Positions 1 to 7,713 of a stretch of 64,000 nucleotides of DNA are shown in pieces. The position numbers were made by a program, and so were the translations under genes. The number at the start of each line of letters is the position of its first letter. Within the stretch, counting starts at the first letter, position 1. The notes beneath the pieces are model-generated. The model saw only the letters and a list, made by a program, of their open reading frames with translations. It made no database searches and had not been told where the DNA came from. Source of the stretch: Bradyrhizobium jicamae (GTDB lineage Bacteria; Pseudomonadota; Alphaproteobacteria; Rhizobiales; Xanthobacteraceae); the NCBI RefSeq assembly GCF_018130695.1, contig NZ_JAFCJX010000023.1:62001-126000 (forward strand), in the 5' to 3' direction.

Positions 1-687
1 GAGAAAATTGCCGATGCGAAAATCGCCATGGACGATACCGATCCGCGATGCGACCGGCGCGTGCGTCCTGAGCCAGATCGCGGCGAGCTCGAGCATCGGC
101 ACGCGGCGCGGCGACCAGCGGGCCAAGAGCCGCTCCCAATGGTCGATCTGCGCGCGCGCCGTCGTCAGCGGATCCGTCGTGCCATCGATCCCGGCAACCG
201 GGGTCGCTTGCCACTTGAAGCGATGCAGCGCCGCCAGGGCAGCAACGAATTGACCGCCGAGATTCTCGCGCCGCGCGTCGTCGAAGGCGGGACCGCCATC
301 ATGGGTCCAGGGAATCGGTGCCTCGCCGGGAACGAGATCGCAGACAAAGAAGGGCGCACCGAGCGTCTCGCACTCGTCGCTGTACCAATAAACCCTGGGC
401 ACCGGCACATCGCTTCCGGCCAGTGCGCGCAGGGTGATGAACTCCGGCGACGCCTTGTAGGGCGCGAAGATCCCGTTCGGCGGCCCGACGCGCAGGATCA
501 GATGCCGCTCGACGGCGACGCCCTGATCGCGCCAGGCGGCACGAAAGCCATAGGTGACCCAGGAGAAGCCGACCGTGAAACGATGGAGCGGACCGACCGA
601 TACCTCGCTCAGCCCTTGTGCTGCGATAAACGCCGACAAGCGGGTGCGGATGCCATCGACGTCGAGGGAATCGAACGCGCGGTTCAT
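1..687 (-). CDS. Phosphotransferase family protein (APH/ACAD10-like), 3' end cut by window
   Basis: The reading frame starts with ATG at 687-685, 8 bases after a strong AGGGAGGA ribosome-binding site, and runs off the left edge after about 229 residues. It ends in view with HGDFRIGNF, the Brenner catalytic loop of aminoglycoside-phosphotransferase-fold kinases. Upstream it has the lobe features of the family, such as LRVGPP and a VPVPRVYW segment. Family knowledge: such kinases are often fused to or placed beside acyl-CoA dehydrogenases, as in ACAD10/ACAD11, where they phosphorylate hydroxyacyl-CoA intermediates. Here it is the third gene of a minus-strand operon after an acyl-CoA dehydrogenase and an SDR, 35 bases downstream of the SDR. 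A hydroxyacyl-CoA kinase role is therefore a reasonable inference. Antibiotic resistance is not suggested by the context. Confidence 0.85.
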   Translation of the reverse strand, partial: MNRAFDSLDVDGIRTRLSAFIAAQGLSEVSVGPLHRFTVGFSWVTYGFRAAWRDQGVAVERHLILRVGPPNGIFAPYKASPEFITLRALAGSDVPVPRVYWYSDECETLGAPFFVCDLVPGEAPIPWTHDGGPAFDDARRENLGGQFVAALAALHRFKWQATPVAGIDGTTDPLTTARAQIDHWERLLARWSPRRVPMLELAAIWLRTHAPVASRIGIVHGDFRIGNFL

Positions 688-722
688 TTGTCCTCCCTGC
701 CGGATCGTATTTTCCTTGTGCG

Positions 723-1577
723 TTAGACCTTGAAATAATCAGGCCGTTCGATGGTCCAGGTCTCGCCCCACAATTGCGAGCCGCCGGCGACATTCAGCAC
801 CTCGCCGGTGACGAAGGCCGCACCTGGTCCGGCGAGATAGGCGCAGGCCTCCGCCACCTCCCAGGTCGTCCCGCTGCGCATCATCGGGTTGGAGCGCGGA
901 TAGGCTTCGACCGCTTTGGGATCGTAGACGTTCCAGCCGGGCGTTTCGATCGCGCCGGGTGCAATGCAATTGACGCGGATATTGAGCGGCGCCCACTCGA
1001 CCGCCAGCGCGCGGGTCAATCCGATCACGCCTGAGCGCGCCGCAACGGTGTGGGCGACACCATGCAGGCCATGCGACGTCACCACGACAATCGAAACGAT
1101 ACTTCCGGGACGCCCGGCATCGCGCCAGCCTCGCGCGGCCTGCTGCATCATCGACCAGGTGCCGTTGAGGTTGGTATTGACGACGGTGTTCCAGCCCTTG
1201 GTGGAAAAATCGATCGCGGCCTGCGGGAATTGTCCGCCCGCGCTGTTGACGAGAATGTCGATCCCGCCCTCATCGGATGCGATCTTGCCAAACAGTGTCG
1301 CGACCGATGAGGGTTCGCGGATATCGACGGTATGGGTGCTGACGACGAGGCCCTTGGCGCGCATGGCCTGCTGCGCCTGAGCGAGTTTCTCGGCACTGCG
1401 CCCGGCAATGATGATTTTCGCGCCGAGCCGCCCGAGCAGCCACGCGGTCGCTCGGCCGATGCCGCCCGCGCCACCTGAGATCAACACCGTGCGCCCGGCA
1501 TAGGCGCCCGGGCCGTAGATCGTCGGTTGCACGGCAAGGTCGGCATCATTCAAGCCGAATTCCACCGATTCAGCCAT
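723..1577 (-). CDS. SDR family oxidoreductase with altered catalytic Lys
   Basis: This 284-residue short-chain dehydrogenase has a Rossmann glycine motif (SGGAGGIG, residues 34-41) and NSAGG at 111-115, so NAD(P) binding is expected. The region that should carry YxxxK reads HTVAARSG, leaving Thr177 and Arg181 in place of the usual Tyr and Lys. This resembles the 2,4-dienoyl-CoA reductase branch, which also departs from the Tyr/Lys pattern, but there Lys is usually kept. The start codon lies inside the end of the acyl-CoA dehydrogenase gene, with an 8-base overlap, so translation is coupled. A role in acting on an enoyl- or hydroxyacyl-CoA in the neighbouring terpene/branched-acid pathway is inferred. 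AtuB and AtuG of the Pseudomonas acyclic-terpene locus are also SDRs, but orthology cannot be settled here. Confidence 0.88.
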   Translation of the reverse strand: MAESVEFGLNDADLAVQPTIYGPGAYAGRTVLISGGAGGIGRATAWLLGRLGAKIIIAGRSAEKLAQAQQAMRAKGLVVSTHTVDIREPSSVATLFGKIASDEGGIDILVNSAGGQFPQAAIDFSTKGWNTVVNTNLNGTWSMMQQAARGWRDAGRPGSIVSIVVVTSHGLHGVAHTVAARSGVIGLTRALAVEWAPLNIRVNCIAPGAIETPGWNVYDPKAVEAYPRSNPMMRSGTTWEVAEACAYLAGPGAAFVTGEVLNVAGGSQLWGETWTIERPDYFKV

Positions 1578-2787
1578 TGCGCTTCATGTCCTTGAGCAGT
1601 TCGCCGGAGATGATCATCTTGCGCACTTCCGTGGTGCCCGCGCCGATCTCCATCAGCTTGGTCGAGCGGAACAGCCGGTTGATCTCGGATTGCCAAATAT
1701 ACCCCGTGCCGCCGTGGATCTGCACCGCCTTGTCGAGGACGTTGTGGCAGGCTTCCGCGGCATACATCACCGAGGCGGCGGTCAGCATGTGGATATCGCC
1801 CCGCCCACCGCCGCCGACCTCGAGGGGCGCTGCGGCCGCCAGCGTCTTGTAGGTGAAGCTGCGCATGGTCTCGACTAGCACGTACATCTCGGCCAGCATC
1901 GATTGCACCATCTGGAACGATCCGATGGGCTTGCCGAACTGCTGGCGGGTCTGGGCATACTCGATCGAGAGTTCGAGCGCGCGCTCCGCGATGCCGAGGC
2001 AGAGCGGCGAGATCATCGCGCGCTCGAGATCCAGTCCGCTCATCACGATCGCGACGCCGCTGTTTTCCTCACCGACGCGGTTCTCAACCGGCACACGGCA
2101 ATCCTCGAACACGAGTTCGCCGGTCTGGCTGCCGCGATAACCCATTTTCTCGAGCTTTTGCGCGACCTTGAAGCCCGGGAAATCCTTCTCGACGATGAAG
2201 GCGGAGATGCCTTTGGCGCCCCTCTCCTTGTCGGTCTTGGCGTAGACCAGGAGAACGTCGGCGACCGGCCCATTGGTGATGAAGATCTTGCCGCCGTTGA
2301 GGACGTAATGATCGCCGTCGCGGCGGGCGGTCGTGCGCATCGATCCGAGCGCATCGGAGCCGGCGCCCGGCTCGGTCAGGCCCAGCGCGCCGATCTTGGC
2401 ACCGGAGCACAATCCCGGCAGATATTTGCGGCGCTGGGCCTCGTTGCCATTGCGATAGATGTTGTTGGCGCAAAGGTTGTCATGCGCCACCCAGGCCAGC
2501 GCCATCGCATGATTCCAGCGGCCGAAGCCCTGCAGAACGAGCCCGGCCGAAACCAGGTCGAGGCCGGCGCCGCCATACTCCTCGGGAATGGTCACACCGA
2601 ACAGGCCGTTTTGACCGATCTTCGGAAAGGCATCCTCGGGCCACCACTCCTCGGCATCCATCCGTTCGGAAAGGCCATAGAGCTCGTTGCGCGCAAAACG
2701 GTCGGCCTGGTCAAGGATGACACGCTGGTCATCGTCGAGATCGAAGGCGTTCTGACGGTTATCGCCAATGGGGCTGCCGCTCGGCAT
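1570..2787 (-). CDS. Acyl-CoA dehydrogenase, isovaleryl/citronellyl-CoA dehydrogenase type
   Basis: The protein is 405 residues from ATG 2787, which follows a GAGGGAG site; a TTG at 2817 is an alternative. It shows the complete acyl-CoA dehydrogenase fold: GLTEPGAGSD, a LNGGKIFITNG segment, YRGSQTGELVFEDCRVP, and a C-terminal IHGGTGY. The catalytic base appears to be the Glu in GLDLER, the position used by isovaleryl-CoA dehydrogenase. The medium-chain position (MEIGAGTTEV) carries Gly instead of Glu. This favours a branched substrate such as isovaleryl- or citronellyl-CoA (LiuA or AtuD type). The enzyme would be a cytoplasmic FAD enzyme passing electrons to ETF. It leads the minus-strand operon and diverges from the carboxylase operon. 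Confidence 0.92.
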   Translation of the reverse strand: MPSGSPIGDNRQNAFDLDDDQRVILDQADRFARNELYGLSERMDAEEWWPEDAFPKIGQNGLFGVTIPEEYGGAGLDLVSAGLVLQGFGRWNHAMALAWVAHDNLCANNIYRNGNEAQRRKYLPGLCSGAKIGALGLTEPGAGSDALGSMRTTARRDGDHYVLNGGKIFITNGPVADVLLVYAKTDKERGAKGISAFIVEKDFPGFKVAQKLEKMGYRGSQTGELVFEDCRVPVENRVGEENSGVAIVMSGLDLERAMISPLCLGIAERALELSIEYAQTRQQFGKPIGSFQMVQSMLAEMYVLVETMRSFTYKTLAAAAPLEVGGGGRGDIHMLTAASVMYAAEACHNVLDKAVQIHGGTGYIWQSEINRLFRSTKLMEIGAGTTEVRKMIISGELLKDMKRNG

Positions 2788-3075
2788 GTTCACGCGCTCT
2801 CCCTCTGCTGTCGGCAATGTTCAGCGCGCCTCCGGACGGGACGCGTCAGGGCGCGGGCTTGATGCTCAAGCCGGTCATTGCACGTAATGAATGCATTTCA
2901 TCAATTTTCGGCCGGCGCTGTCAAGCGTAAATCGACAAACGGCTTTACTGTTCAATTTTACCGCATTTCGCGGCGATCTCCAAATTTTGGCGGTTGACAT
3001 CTCTGATGAATTGAAATCATTTATTTCGACAGGCGATCCGTGTTTGACGGACACAGCCAGTCAGGGACAGGAAAC
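2788..3075. promoter_or_regulatory. Divergent control region of the catabolic locus with two 15-bp imperfect palindromes
   Basis: The 288 bases between the divergent operons hold two outward-facing TTGACA hexamers: 2994-2999 on the plus strand and 2924-2919 on the minus strand. Neither is followed by a good -10 hexamer. Two related 15-mers are present, ATGAATGCATTTCAT at 2887-2901 and ATGAATTGAAATCAT at 3006-3020. Both begin ATGAAT, end TCAT and are imperfect palindromes. The second lies within the spacer of the plus-strand promoter, and the first covers the expected -10 of the minus-strand promoter. A shared repressor or activator site is inferred. No regulator gene is visible in the locus. 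Confidence 0.5.
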
Positions 3076-3858
3076 GTGGCCGAGCAGGTACGTACGACGC
3101 GCAAGGGCGCCACACTCACGATCACCATCGACCGGGAACGCCGGCGCAACGCGCTGAACGAAACCGTGGCGGCGGGGATCGTGGCGGGATTGGACGAGGC
3201 CGAAGGCGACCGTTCCATTCGCGCGGTGGTCCTCACGGGCGCAGGCGACAAGGCGTTTTGCGCCGGCGGCGATCTGCAACCGGGCGCGGACGGAACCCCG
3301 TTCGTGATCGATGCCGCTGATCCACAGCATTATGTGGCCCGACTGCTGCGCCGCATGGACGCCTTCCGGCTGCCGATCATTGCCCGCGTCAACGGCCACG
3401 CGCTCGCGGGCGGCTTCGGGCTGGTCTGCGCCTGCGATCTCGTCGTCGCGCGTGACGATGCCCTGCTCGGGGTCACCGAGGTCAAGGTCGGGCTCTTTCC
3501 GATGATGATCCTGCCGTATCTGCTCAGGGTCTTGCCCTATCGCACGATGATGGAGCTCTGTTTGTCGGGCGAGCCGATCAAGGCAGGCGATCCCGGAGCC
3601 GTTGACATCGTCAATTACGCCGTTCCGGCGGCCGAACTCGACGCCAGGACCGATTGGCTTGCAGAGCGGGTCACCAGCAAATCGCCAACCGGGATCCGGC
3701 TCGGCAAACAGGCGCTGTCGAAGATCCGGGAAATGTCCTCCGATAGTGCGCTCGAATACGCCCAGTTCATGCTCGCCAACATGGCGCGCACCAGGGACGC
3801 CCGCGAAGGTTTCGCGGCGTTCAACGAGAAGCGCGCGCCAATCTGGACCGCGGAGTAA
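3076..3858 (+). CDS. Enoyl-CoA hydratase/isomerase family protein
   Basis: This 260-residue crotonase-fold protein has the oxyanion segments KAFCAGGDL and HALAGGFGLVCACDLVVA and an EVKVGLFP segment. I start it at GTG 3076, giving the usual short N-terminus; an in-frame GTG at 3040 is possible. It is the first gene of the plus-strand operon, 7 bases before the AtuA-family gene. In the Liu and Atu pathways, a hydratase follows the biotin-dependent carboxylase and hydrates methylglutaconyl-CoA or isohexenylglutaconyl-CoA. This gene or the second hydratase at 9957 could fill that role. The exact substrate is not readable from sequence. Confidence 0.9.
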   Translation: MAEQVRTTRKGATLTITIDRERRRNALNETVAAGIVAGLDEAEGDRSIRAVVLTGAGDKAFCAGGDLQPGADGTPFVIDAADPQHYVARLLRRMDAFRLPIIARVNGHALAGGFGLVCACDLVVARDDALLGVTEVKVGLFPMMILPYLLRVLPYRTMMELCLSGEPIKAGDPGAVDIVNYAVPAAELDARTDWLAERVTSKSPTGIRLGKQALSKIREMSSDSALEYAQFMLANMARTRDAREGFAAFNEKRAPIWTAE

Positions 3859-3865
3859 GCCGGCC

Positions 3866-5692
3866 ATGAAGGAGATCGTCCGCATCGGCTGCGGGGCAGG
3901 CTTTTGGGGCGACAGCCCCGAGGGGCCGCAGCAGCTCGTGCGCGAAGGTGCGATCGACTATCTCGTGCTCGATTATCTCGCCGAGATCACGATGTCGATC
4001 CTGGCAAGGATGAAGGCGAAGTCCCCCTCCCTTGGCTACGCAACCGATTTCGTGACCGCGGTCATGAAGCCGCTGGCCAGGGAGATCGCGGAAAAACGCA
4101 TCCGCGTCATCACCAATGCCGGCGGCGTCAACCCCCTCGCCTGCCGCAACGCGCTGGAAGCGGTTTGCCGCGAAGCGGGGGTCGATCTCAAGATCGCGGT
4201 CGTGAGCGGTGACGATCTGTCCGAGGACGTCGAGCGCTACCGTCGGCAGAACACAAAAGAGATGTTCAGCGGCGCGGCGTTTCCCGAACGCGTCAGCAGC
4301 GTCAACGCCTATCTCGGCGCCTTCCCGATTGCGGCCGCACTCGACGCCGGCGCGGACATCGTGCTGACGGGGCGCTGCGTCGATTCCGCGATCGTGCTCG
4401 GCCCGCTGATCCATGAGTTCGGCTGGCGGCAAGACGATTACGACCTGCTCTCCGCCGGCAGCCTTGTCGGACACATCATCGAATGTGGCGCGCAGACGAC
4501 CGGGGGCATCACCACCGACTGGCGGGCCGTTGCCGAGGACTGGGACCGGATGGGTTTCCCGATCGCCGCGTGCCGGGCCGACGGCAGCTTCGAGATCAGC
4601 AAGCCCGAAGGAACCGGTGGCGCGATCACACTTGCGACTGTAGGGGAACAAGTCACCTACGAGGTCGGCGACCCCCAGGCCTATGTCCTGCCCGACGTCG
4701 TCTGCGACTGGTCGCGTATCTTGCTCGAACAGGTCGGCACGAACCGGGTCCGGATCGCCGGCGCGCGAGGCTTGCCGCCAACCTCGTCCTACAAGGTCAG
4801 CGCGACCCATGCCGACGGCTACCGCGCAGCCGTCACGATGATGATCGCCGGACGCGAGGCTCCTGCGCGGGCCAAGGCGGTTGGCACAGCGATTCTCTCG
4901 CGATCGCGGCGGTTGATGGCCGAGGCCGGCTTCGGCGATTTCAGTGAGCAGTCGGTCGAGGTGCTCGGTGCCGAATCCAGCTACGGCGCGAACAGCCGTG
5001 CCGGGGCCGCCCGCGAAGTGATCCTGAAGATCGGCGTTCGTCACCCGAGCAAGGAAGCGCTGCAGATTTTTGCGCGCGAAATTTATCCTGCCGCGACCGC
5101 GATGGCACAGGGACTGACCGGGTTCGCCGGCGGCCGGCCGGAGCCGCAGCCGGTGATCCGGCTGTTTTCCTTCCTCGCCGATAAGGCCGACGTGCCAGTG
5201 ACGGTTTCGATCGGCGACAGCACCACCGATATACCTGCCTTCGTGCCTGCGCGGACGACCACGATGGAGCGAGCGTCGTCGCCGACCACAGAGCCCGCGC
5301 CTGCATCCGGCGAAACAGTCAAGGTGCCACTGATCACGCTGGCCTATGGCCGCAGCGGCGACAAAGGCGACATCGCCAATATCGGCGTGATCGCGCGCCG
5401 TCCGGAATTCGTGCCGGTGCTGCGCCGGGAACTGAGCAGCGAAATCGTCCGCGACTATTTCAGCCACTACGTGAGGGGCACGGTCGAGCGCTTCGAGTGG
5501 CCGGGGCTGAACGGCTTCAACTTCCTGCTGCATCAGGCGCTCGGCGGCGGCGGCGTCGCCTCGCTCCGTCATGATCCGCAAGGCAAGGCTCTGGCGCAGA
5601 TCCTCATGGATTGTCCCGTCGCGGTGCCCGCGGCCTGGGTCGCACGTGGCGGGCCTCTGGAAGCCTATGCCCCCGAGGAGAGCAAGCCGTGA
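3866..5692 (+). CDS. AtuA family protein (DUF1446), acyclic terpene utilization type
   Basis: The 608-residue protein starts at ATG 3866 with KEIVRIGCGAGFWGD, typical of the DUF1446/AtuA family. It keeps the ITNAGGVNPLA segment and an LTGRCVDSA segment in the large N-terminal domain (about 1-450). The last 110 residues (LAYGRSGDKGDIANIG onward) form the separate ferredoxin-like AtuA C-terminal domain, so this is the full two-domain form. Family members are required for acyclic terpene catabolism in Pseudomonas and are often beside acyl-CoA carboxylases, but I know of no assigned reaction. Its stop codon overlaps the biotin carboxylase GTG start (GTGA), so the two are translationally coupled. 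The family call is firm; the substrate is inferred. Confidence 0.92.
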   Translation: MKEIVRIGCGAGFWGDSPEGPQQLVREGAIDYLVLDYLAEITMSILARMKAKSPSLGYATDFVTAVMKPLAREIAEKRIRVITNAGGVNPLACRNALEAVCREAGVDLKIAVVSGDDLSEDVERYRRQNTKEMFSGAAFPERVSSVNAYLGAFPIAAALDAGADIVLTGRCVDSAIVLGPLIHEFGWRQDDYDLLSAGSLVGHIIECGAQTTGGITTDWRAVAEDWDRMGFPIAACRADGSFEISKPEGTGGAITLATVGEQVTYEVGDPQAYVLPDVVCDWSRILLEQVGTNRVRIAGARGLPPTSSYKVSATHADGYRAAVTMMIAGREAPARAKAVGTAILSRSRRLMAEAGFGDFSEQSVEVLGAESSYGANSRAGAAREVILKIGVRHPSKEALQIFAREIYPAATAMAQGLTGFAGGRPEPQPVIRLFSFLADKADVPVTVSIGDSTTDIPAFVPARTTTMERASSPTTEPAPASGETVKVPLITLAYGRSGDKGDIANIGVIARRPEFVPVLRRELSSEIVRDYFSHYVRGTVERFEWPGLNGFNFLLHQALGGGGVASLRHDPQGKALAQILMDCPVAVPAAWVARGGPLEAYAPEESKP

Positions 5693-7209
5693 GTTCTTCC
5701 CACGCCACGAATCCCCCCGCCGCGGCCACCTCGATCCCTTTCAAGAGAATCCTCGTCGCCAACCGCGGTGAAATCGCCTGTCGCGTCTTCCGCACGTTGA
5801 ACGCGCTCGGCATCGCCAGCGTTGCCATTCACCACCGGGTCGAGGCGCGCGCCAAGCATGTCCGCATGGCCGATCAGGCCGTCGAGATCAGCGGCGAGAC
5901 GCCGGTTGCGGCCCATCTCGACGGCCGCCAGATCATCGAGGCGGCGCTTGCGACCGGAGCCGATGCCATCCATCCCGGCTACGGTTTCCTGTCGGAAAAT
6001 GCAGGTTTTGCCAAAGCCGTGGTCGCGGCCGGCCTCACCTTCATCGGGCCGGATGCCGCGACGATCGCGCTGATGGGCGACAAGATCTCTGCCCGCAATT
6101 TCGCCGCGGCGCGCGGCGTGCCGGTCGCGCCCTCGGTGATGCCGACCCAGGACATCGACGCCTTCGCGCGTGACGCGGCCGCGATCGGCTTTCCGCTCCT
6201 GATCAAGGCCGCGGCGGGCGGCGGCGGCAAGGGCATGAGCATCGTGCGCTCCGCCTCCGAACTGACCCAAGCCGCCCGTCTCGCGGCCAGCGAGGCGCAG
6301 CGTTATTTCGGCGACGGCCGGGTCTATGCGGAAACCTATGTCGAGCGCCCGCGCCATATCGAGGTGCAGGTGCTGGGCGACGGCCAGGGGAACGCGATCC
6401 ACCTGTTCGAGCGCGAATGCTCGGTGCAGCGGCGATTTCAGAAGATCATCGAGGAAGCGCCCGCGGCCAACCTGGCGCCGGAACTGCGGGAGGCGATCTG
6501 CGCCGCGGCCGTCCGCCTCGTCGCTGCGGCGAAGTACAGGAATGCCGGCACCGTCGAGTTCATTCTCGGTGCCGACGGACGCTTCTTCTTCCTGGAGATG
6601 AACACGCGGCTTCAGGTCGAGCACCCCGTCACCGAGATGATCACCGGCCTCGATCTGGTGCGCGCGCAGATCGAGATCGCCGCCGGCCATGGGCTTCCGA
6701 TGGCACAAGGCGCCGTGGCGCAGCACGGCCACGCCATCGAGTGCCGCATCTGTGCGGAAGACCCGGCGCGTGAATTCCTGCCCGAGACAGGTGCCGTCCG
6801 CTATCTCGGCGTGCCGGAGGCAGAGTATCTCCGTTTCGAGAACGCGCTCGATCCCGGCCAGAAGATCACCACGGATTTCGATCCGATGCTGGCGAAGCTC
6901 GTCGTGCACGGGCCAAACCGCGATGCAGCCATCGCGCGGAGCATTGCCGCCCTGAAAGAACTGGCACTGCTCGGCGTCACGACCAACATCGACTATCTCG
7001 CACGTGTGTTGGGACATCCCGCCTTCCGCGCCGGCGATCTCCATACCGGCTTCGTCGCCGAGCACCGCGAGGCGCTGGTCATCGACCAACCCACGCCTGA
7101 CGTGCTCCACCAGGCCCTGATCGCGGCGGCGCTGGGCTTCCGCGAATTCCACGACCTCGCCTTCAGTGTGCCGGAGCCGCACGCGTCCATCGGACAGTGG
7201 AGAAACTGA
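5689..7209 (+). CDS. Biotin carboxylase subunit of an acyl-CoA carboxylase, lacking a biotinyl domain
   Basis: The 506-residue protein starts at GTG 5689, overlapping the AtuA stop. It has ILVANRGEIACRVFRT, the ATP-grasp glycine loop AAAGGGGKGMSIV, RDCSVQRR-like ECSVQRRFQKIIEEAP and the active-site EMNTRLQVEHPVTE. This is a complete biotin carboxylase, which uses ATP and bicarbonate to carboxylate biotin. In AtuF and LiuD the same chain continues for about 150-200 residues to a biotinyl domain. Here it stops after QWRN, and the carrier domain is encoded by the next gene, starting 3 bases later. Because both frames are clean, a split subunit is more likely than a mutation. Confidence 0.93.
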   Translation: MSSSHATNPPAAATSIPFKRILVANRGEIACRVFRTLNALGIASVAIHHRVEARAKHVRMADQAVEISGETPVAAHLDGRQIIEAALATGADAIHPGYGFLSENAGFAKAVVAAGLTFIGPDAATIALMGDKISARNFAAARGVPVAPSVMPTQDIDAFARDAAAIGFPLLIKAAAGGGGKGMSIVRSASELTQAARLAASEAQRYFGDGRVYAETYVERPRHIEVQVLGDGQGNAIHLFERECSVQRRFQKIIEEAPAANLAPELREAICAAAVRLVAAAKYRNAGTVEFILGADGRFFFLEMNTRLQVEHPVTEMITGLDLVRAQIEIAAGHGLPMAQGAVAQHGHAIECRICAEDPAREFLPETGAVRYLGVPEAEYLRFENALDPGQKITTDFDPMLAKLVVHGPNRDAAIARSIAALKELALLGVTTNIDYLARVLGHPAFRAGDLHTGFVAEHREALVIDQPTPDVLHQALIAAALGFREFHDLAFSVPEPHASIGQWRN

Positions 7210-7211
7210 CC

Positions 7212-7709
7212 ATGGCGTTCAAGCTCGTCCTCGACGGTACCCTGCATGAGATCGACATCGTCCGGCGGCGGCCGCACCTGGTGGTCCGGATCGACGGGTG
7301 TGAGCACGAGGTCTCGGTGACCGGATCCTATGACGACGGCCGCCAGGCGATCGAGATCGCAGGCTCCGCCGTCCACTTCGCGCGCGCCCATGCCGCCGAT
7401 CGCCTGCTGCTCCGGCTCGACGGCCGCAGCTTCGAGGCGAAATTGCTCGACCCTCGATCAGAGGAGACCGGTGGCGGGCAGGATAGCGTGAGAGCACCAA
7501 TGCCGGGCGCAGTGGTTACGGTGCACAAGGCGGTCGGCGACCAGGTCTCGCGCGGTGAGCCGCTCATCACCATCGAAAGCATGAAACTTCAGACCGCGCT
7601 GCCTGCGCCCCGCGACGGCGTGATCGCCGCGATCCTCCGCTCCGAGGGTGAAGTCTTCGACAAGGACGAGATCATCGTGCGGCTTGAAGACATGGCGCAG
7701 GAGAGCTGA
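7212..7709 (+). CDS. Biotinyl carrier protein of the carboxylase, free-standing
   Basis: This 165-residue protein has a C-terminal biotinyl domain with APMPG at 95-99 and the biotinylation motif ESMKLQ, placing the modified lysine at residue 125. The first 85 residues look like the linker/BT-like strands seen between biotin carboxylase and carrier in single-chain alpha subunits (FKLVLDGTLHEID, VRIDGCEHEVSV). The ATG at 7212 follows GGAG 9 bases upstream and lies 3 bases after the biotin carboxylase stop. It should accept carboxyl groups from the 5689 product and deliver them to the 7714 product. It is longer than a minimal carrier domain, so it may also act as the scaffold joining the subunits. 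Confidence 0.92.
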   Translation: MAFKLVLDGTLHEIDIVRRRPHLVVRIDGCEHEVSVTGSYDDGRQAIEIAGSAVHFARAHAADRLLLRLDGRSFEAKLLDPRSEETGGGQDSVRAPMPGAVVTVHKAVGDQVSRGEPLITIESMKLQTALPAPRDGVIAAILRSEGEVFDKDEIIVRLEDMAQES

Positions 7710-7713
7710 ATCG

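Noticed and set aside
28..726. Plus-strand open frame of 232 codons at the left edge
   Set aside because: It is antisense to the phosphotransferase, which has a family motif and ribosome-binding site. High GC content keeps the opposite strand open.
3821..7182. Long minus-strand open frames opposite AtuA and biotin carboxylase
   Set aside because: Composition-driven antisense frames with no motif or start site.
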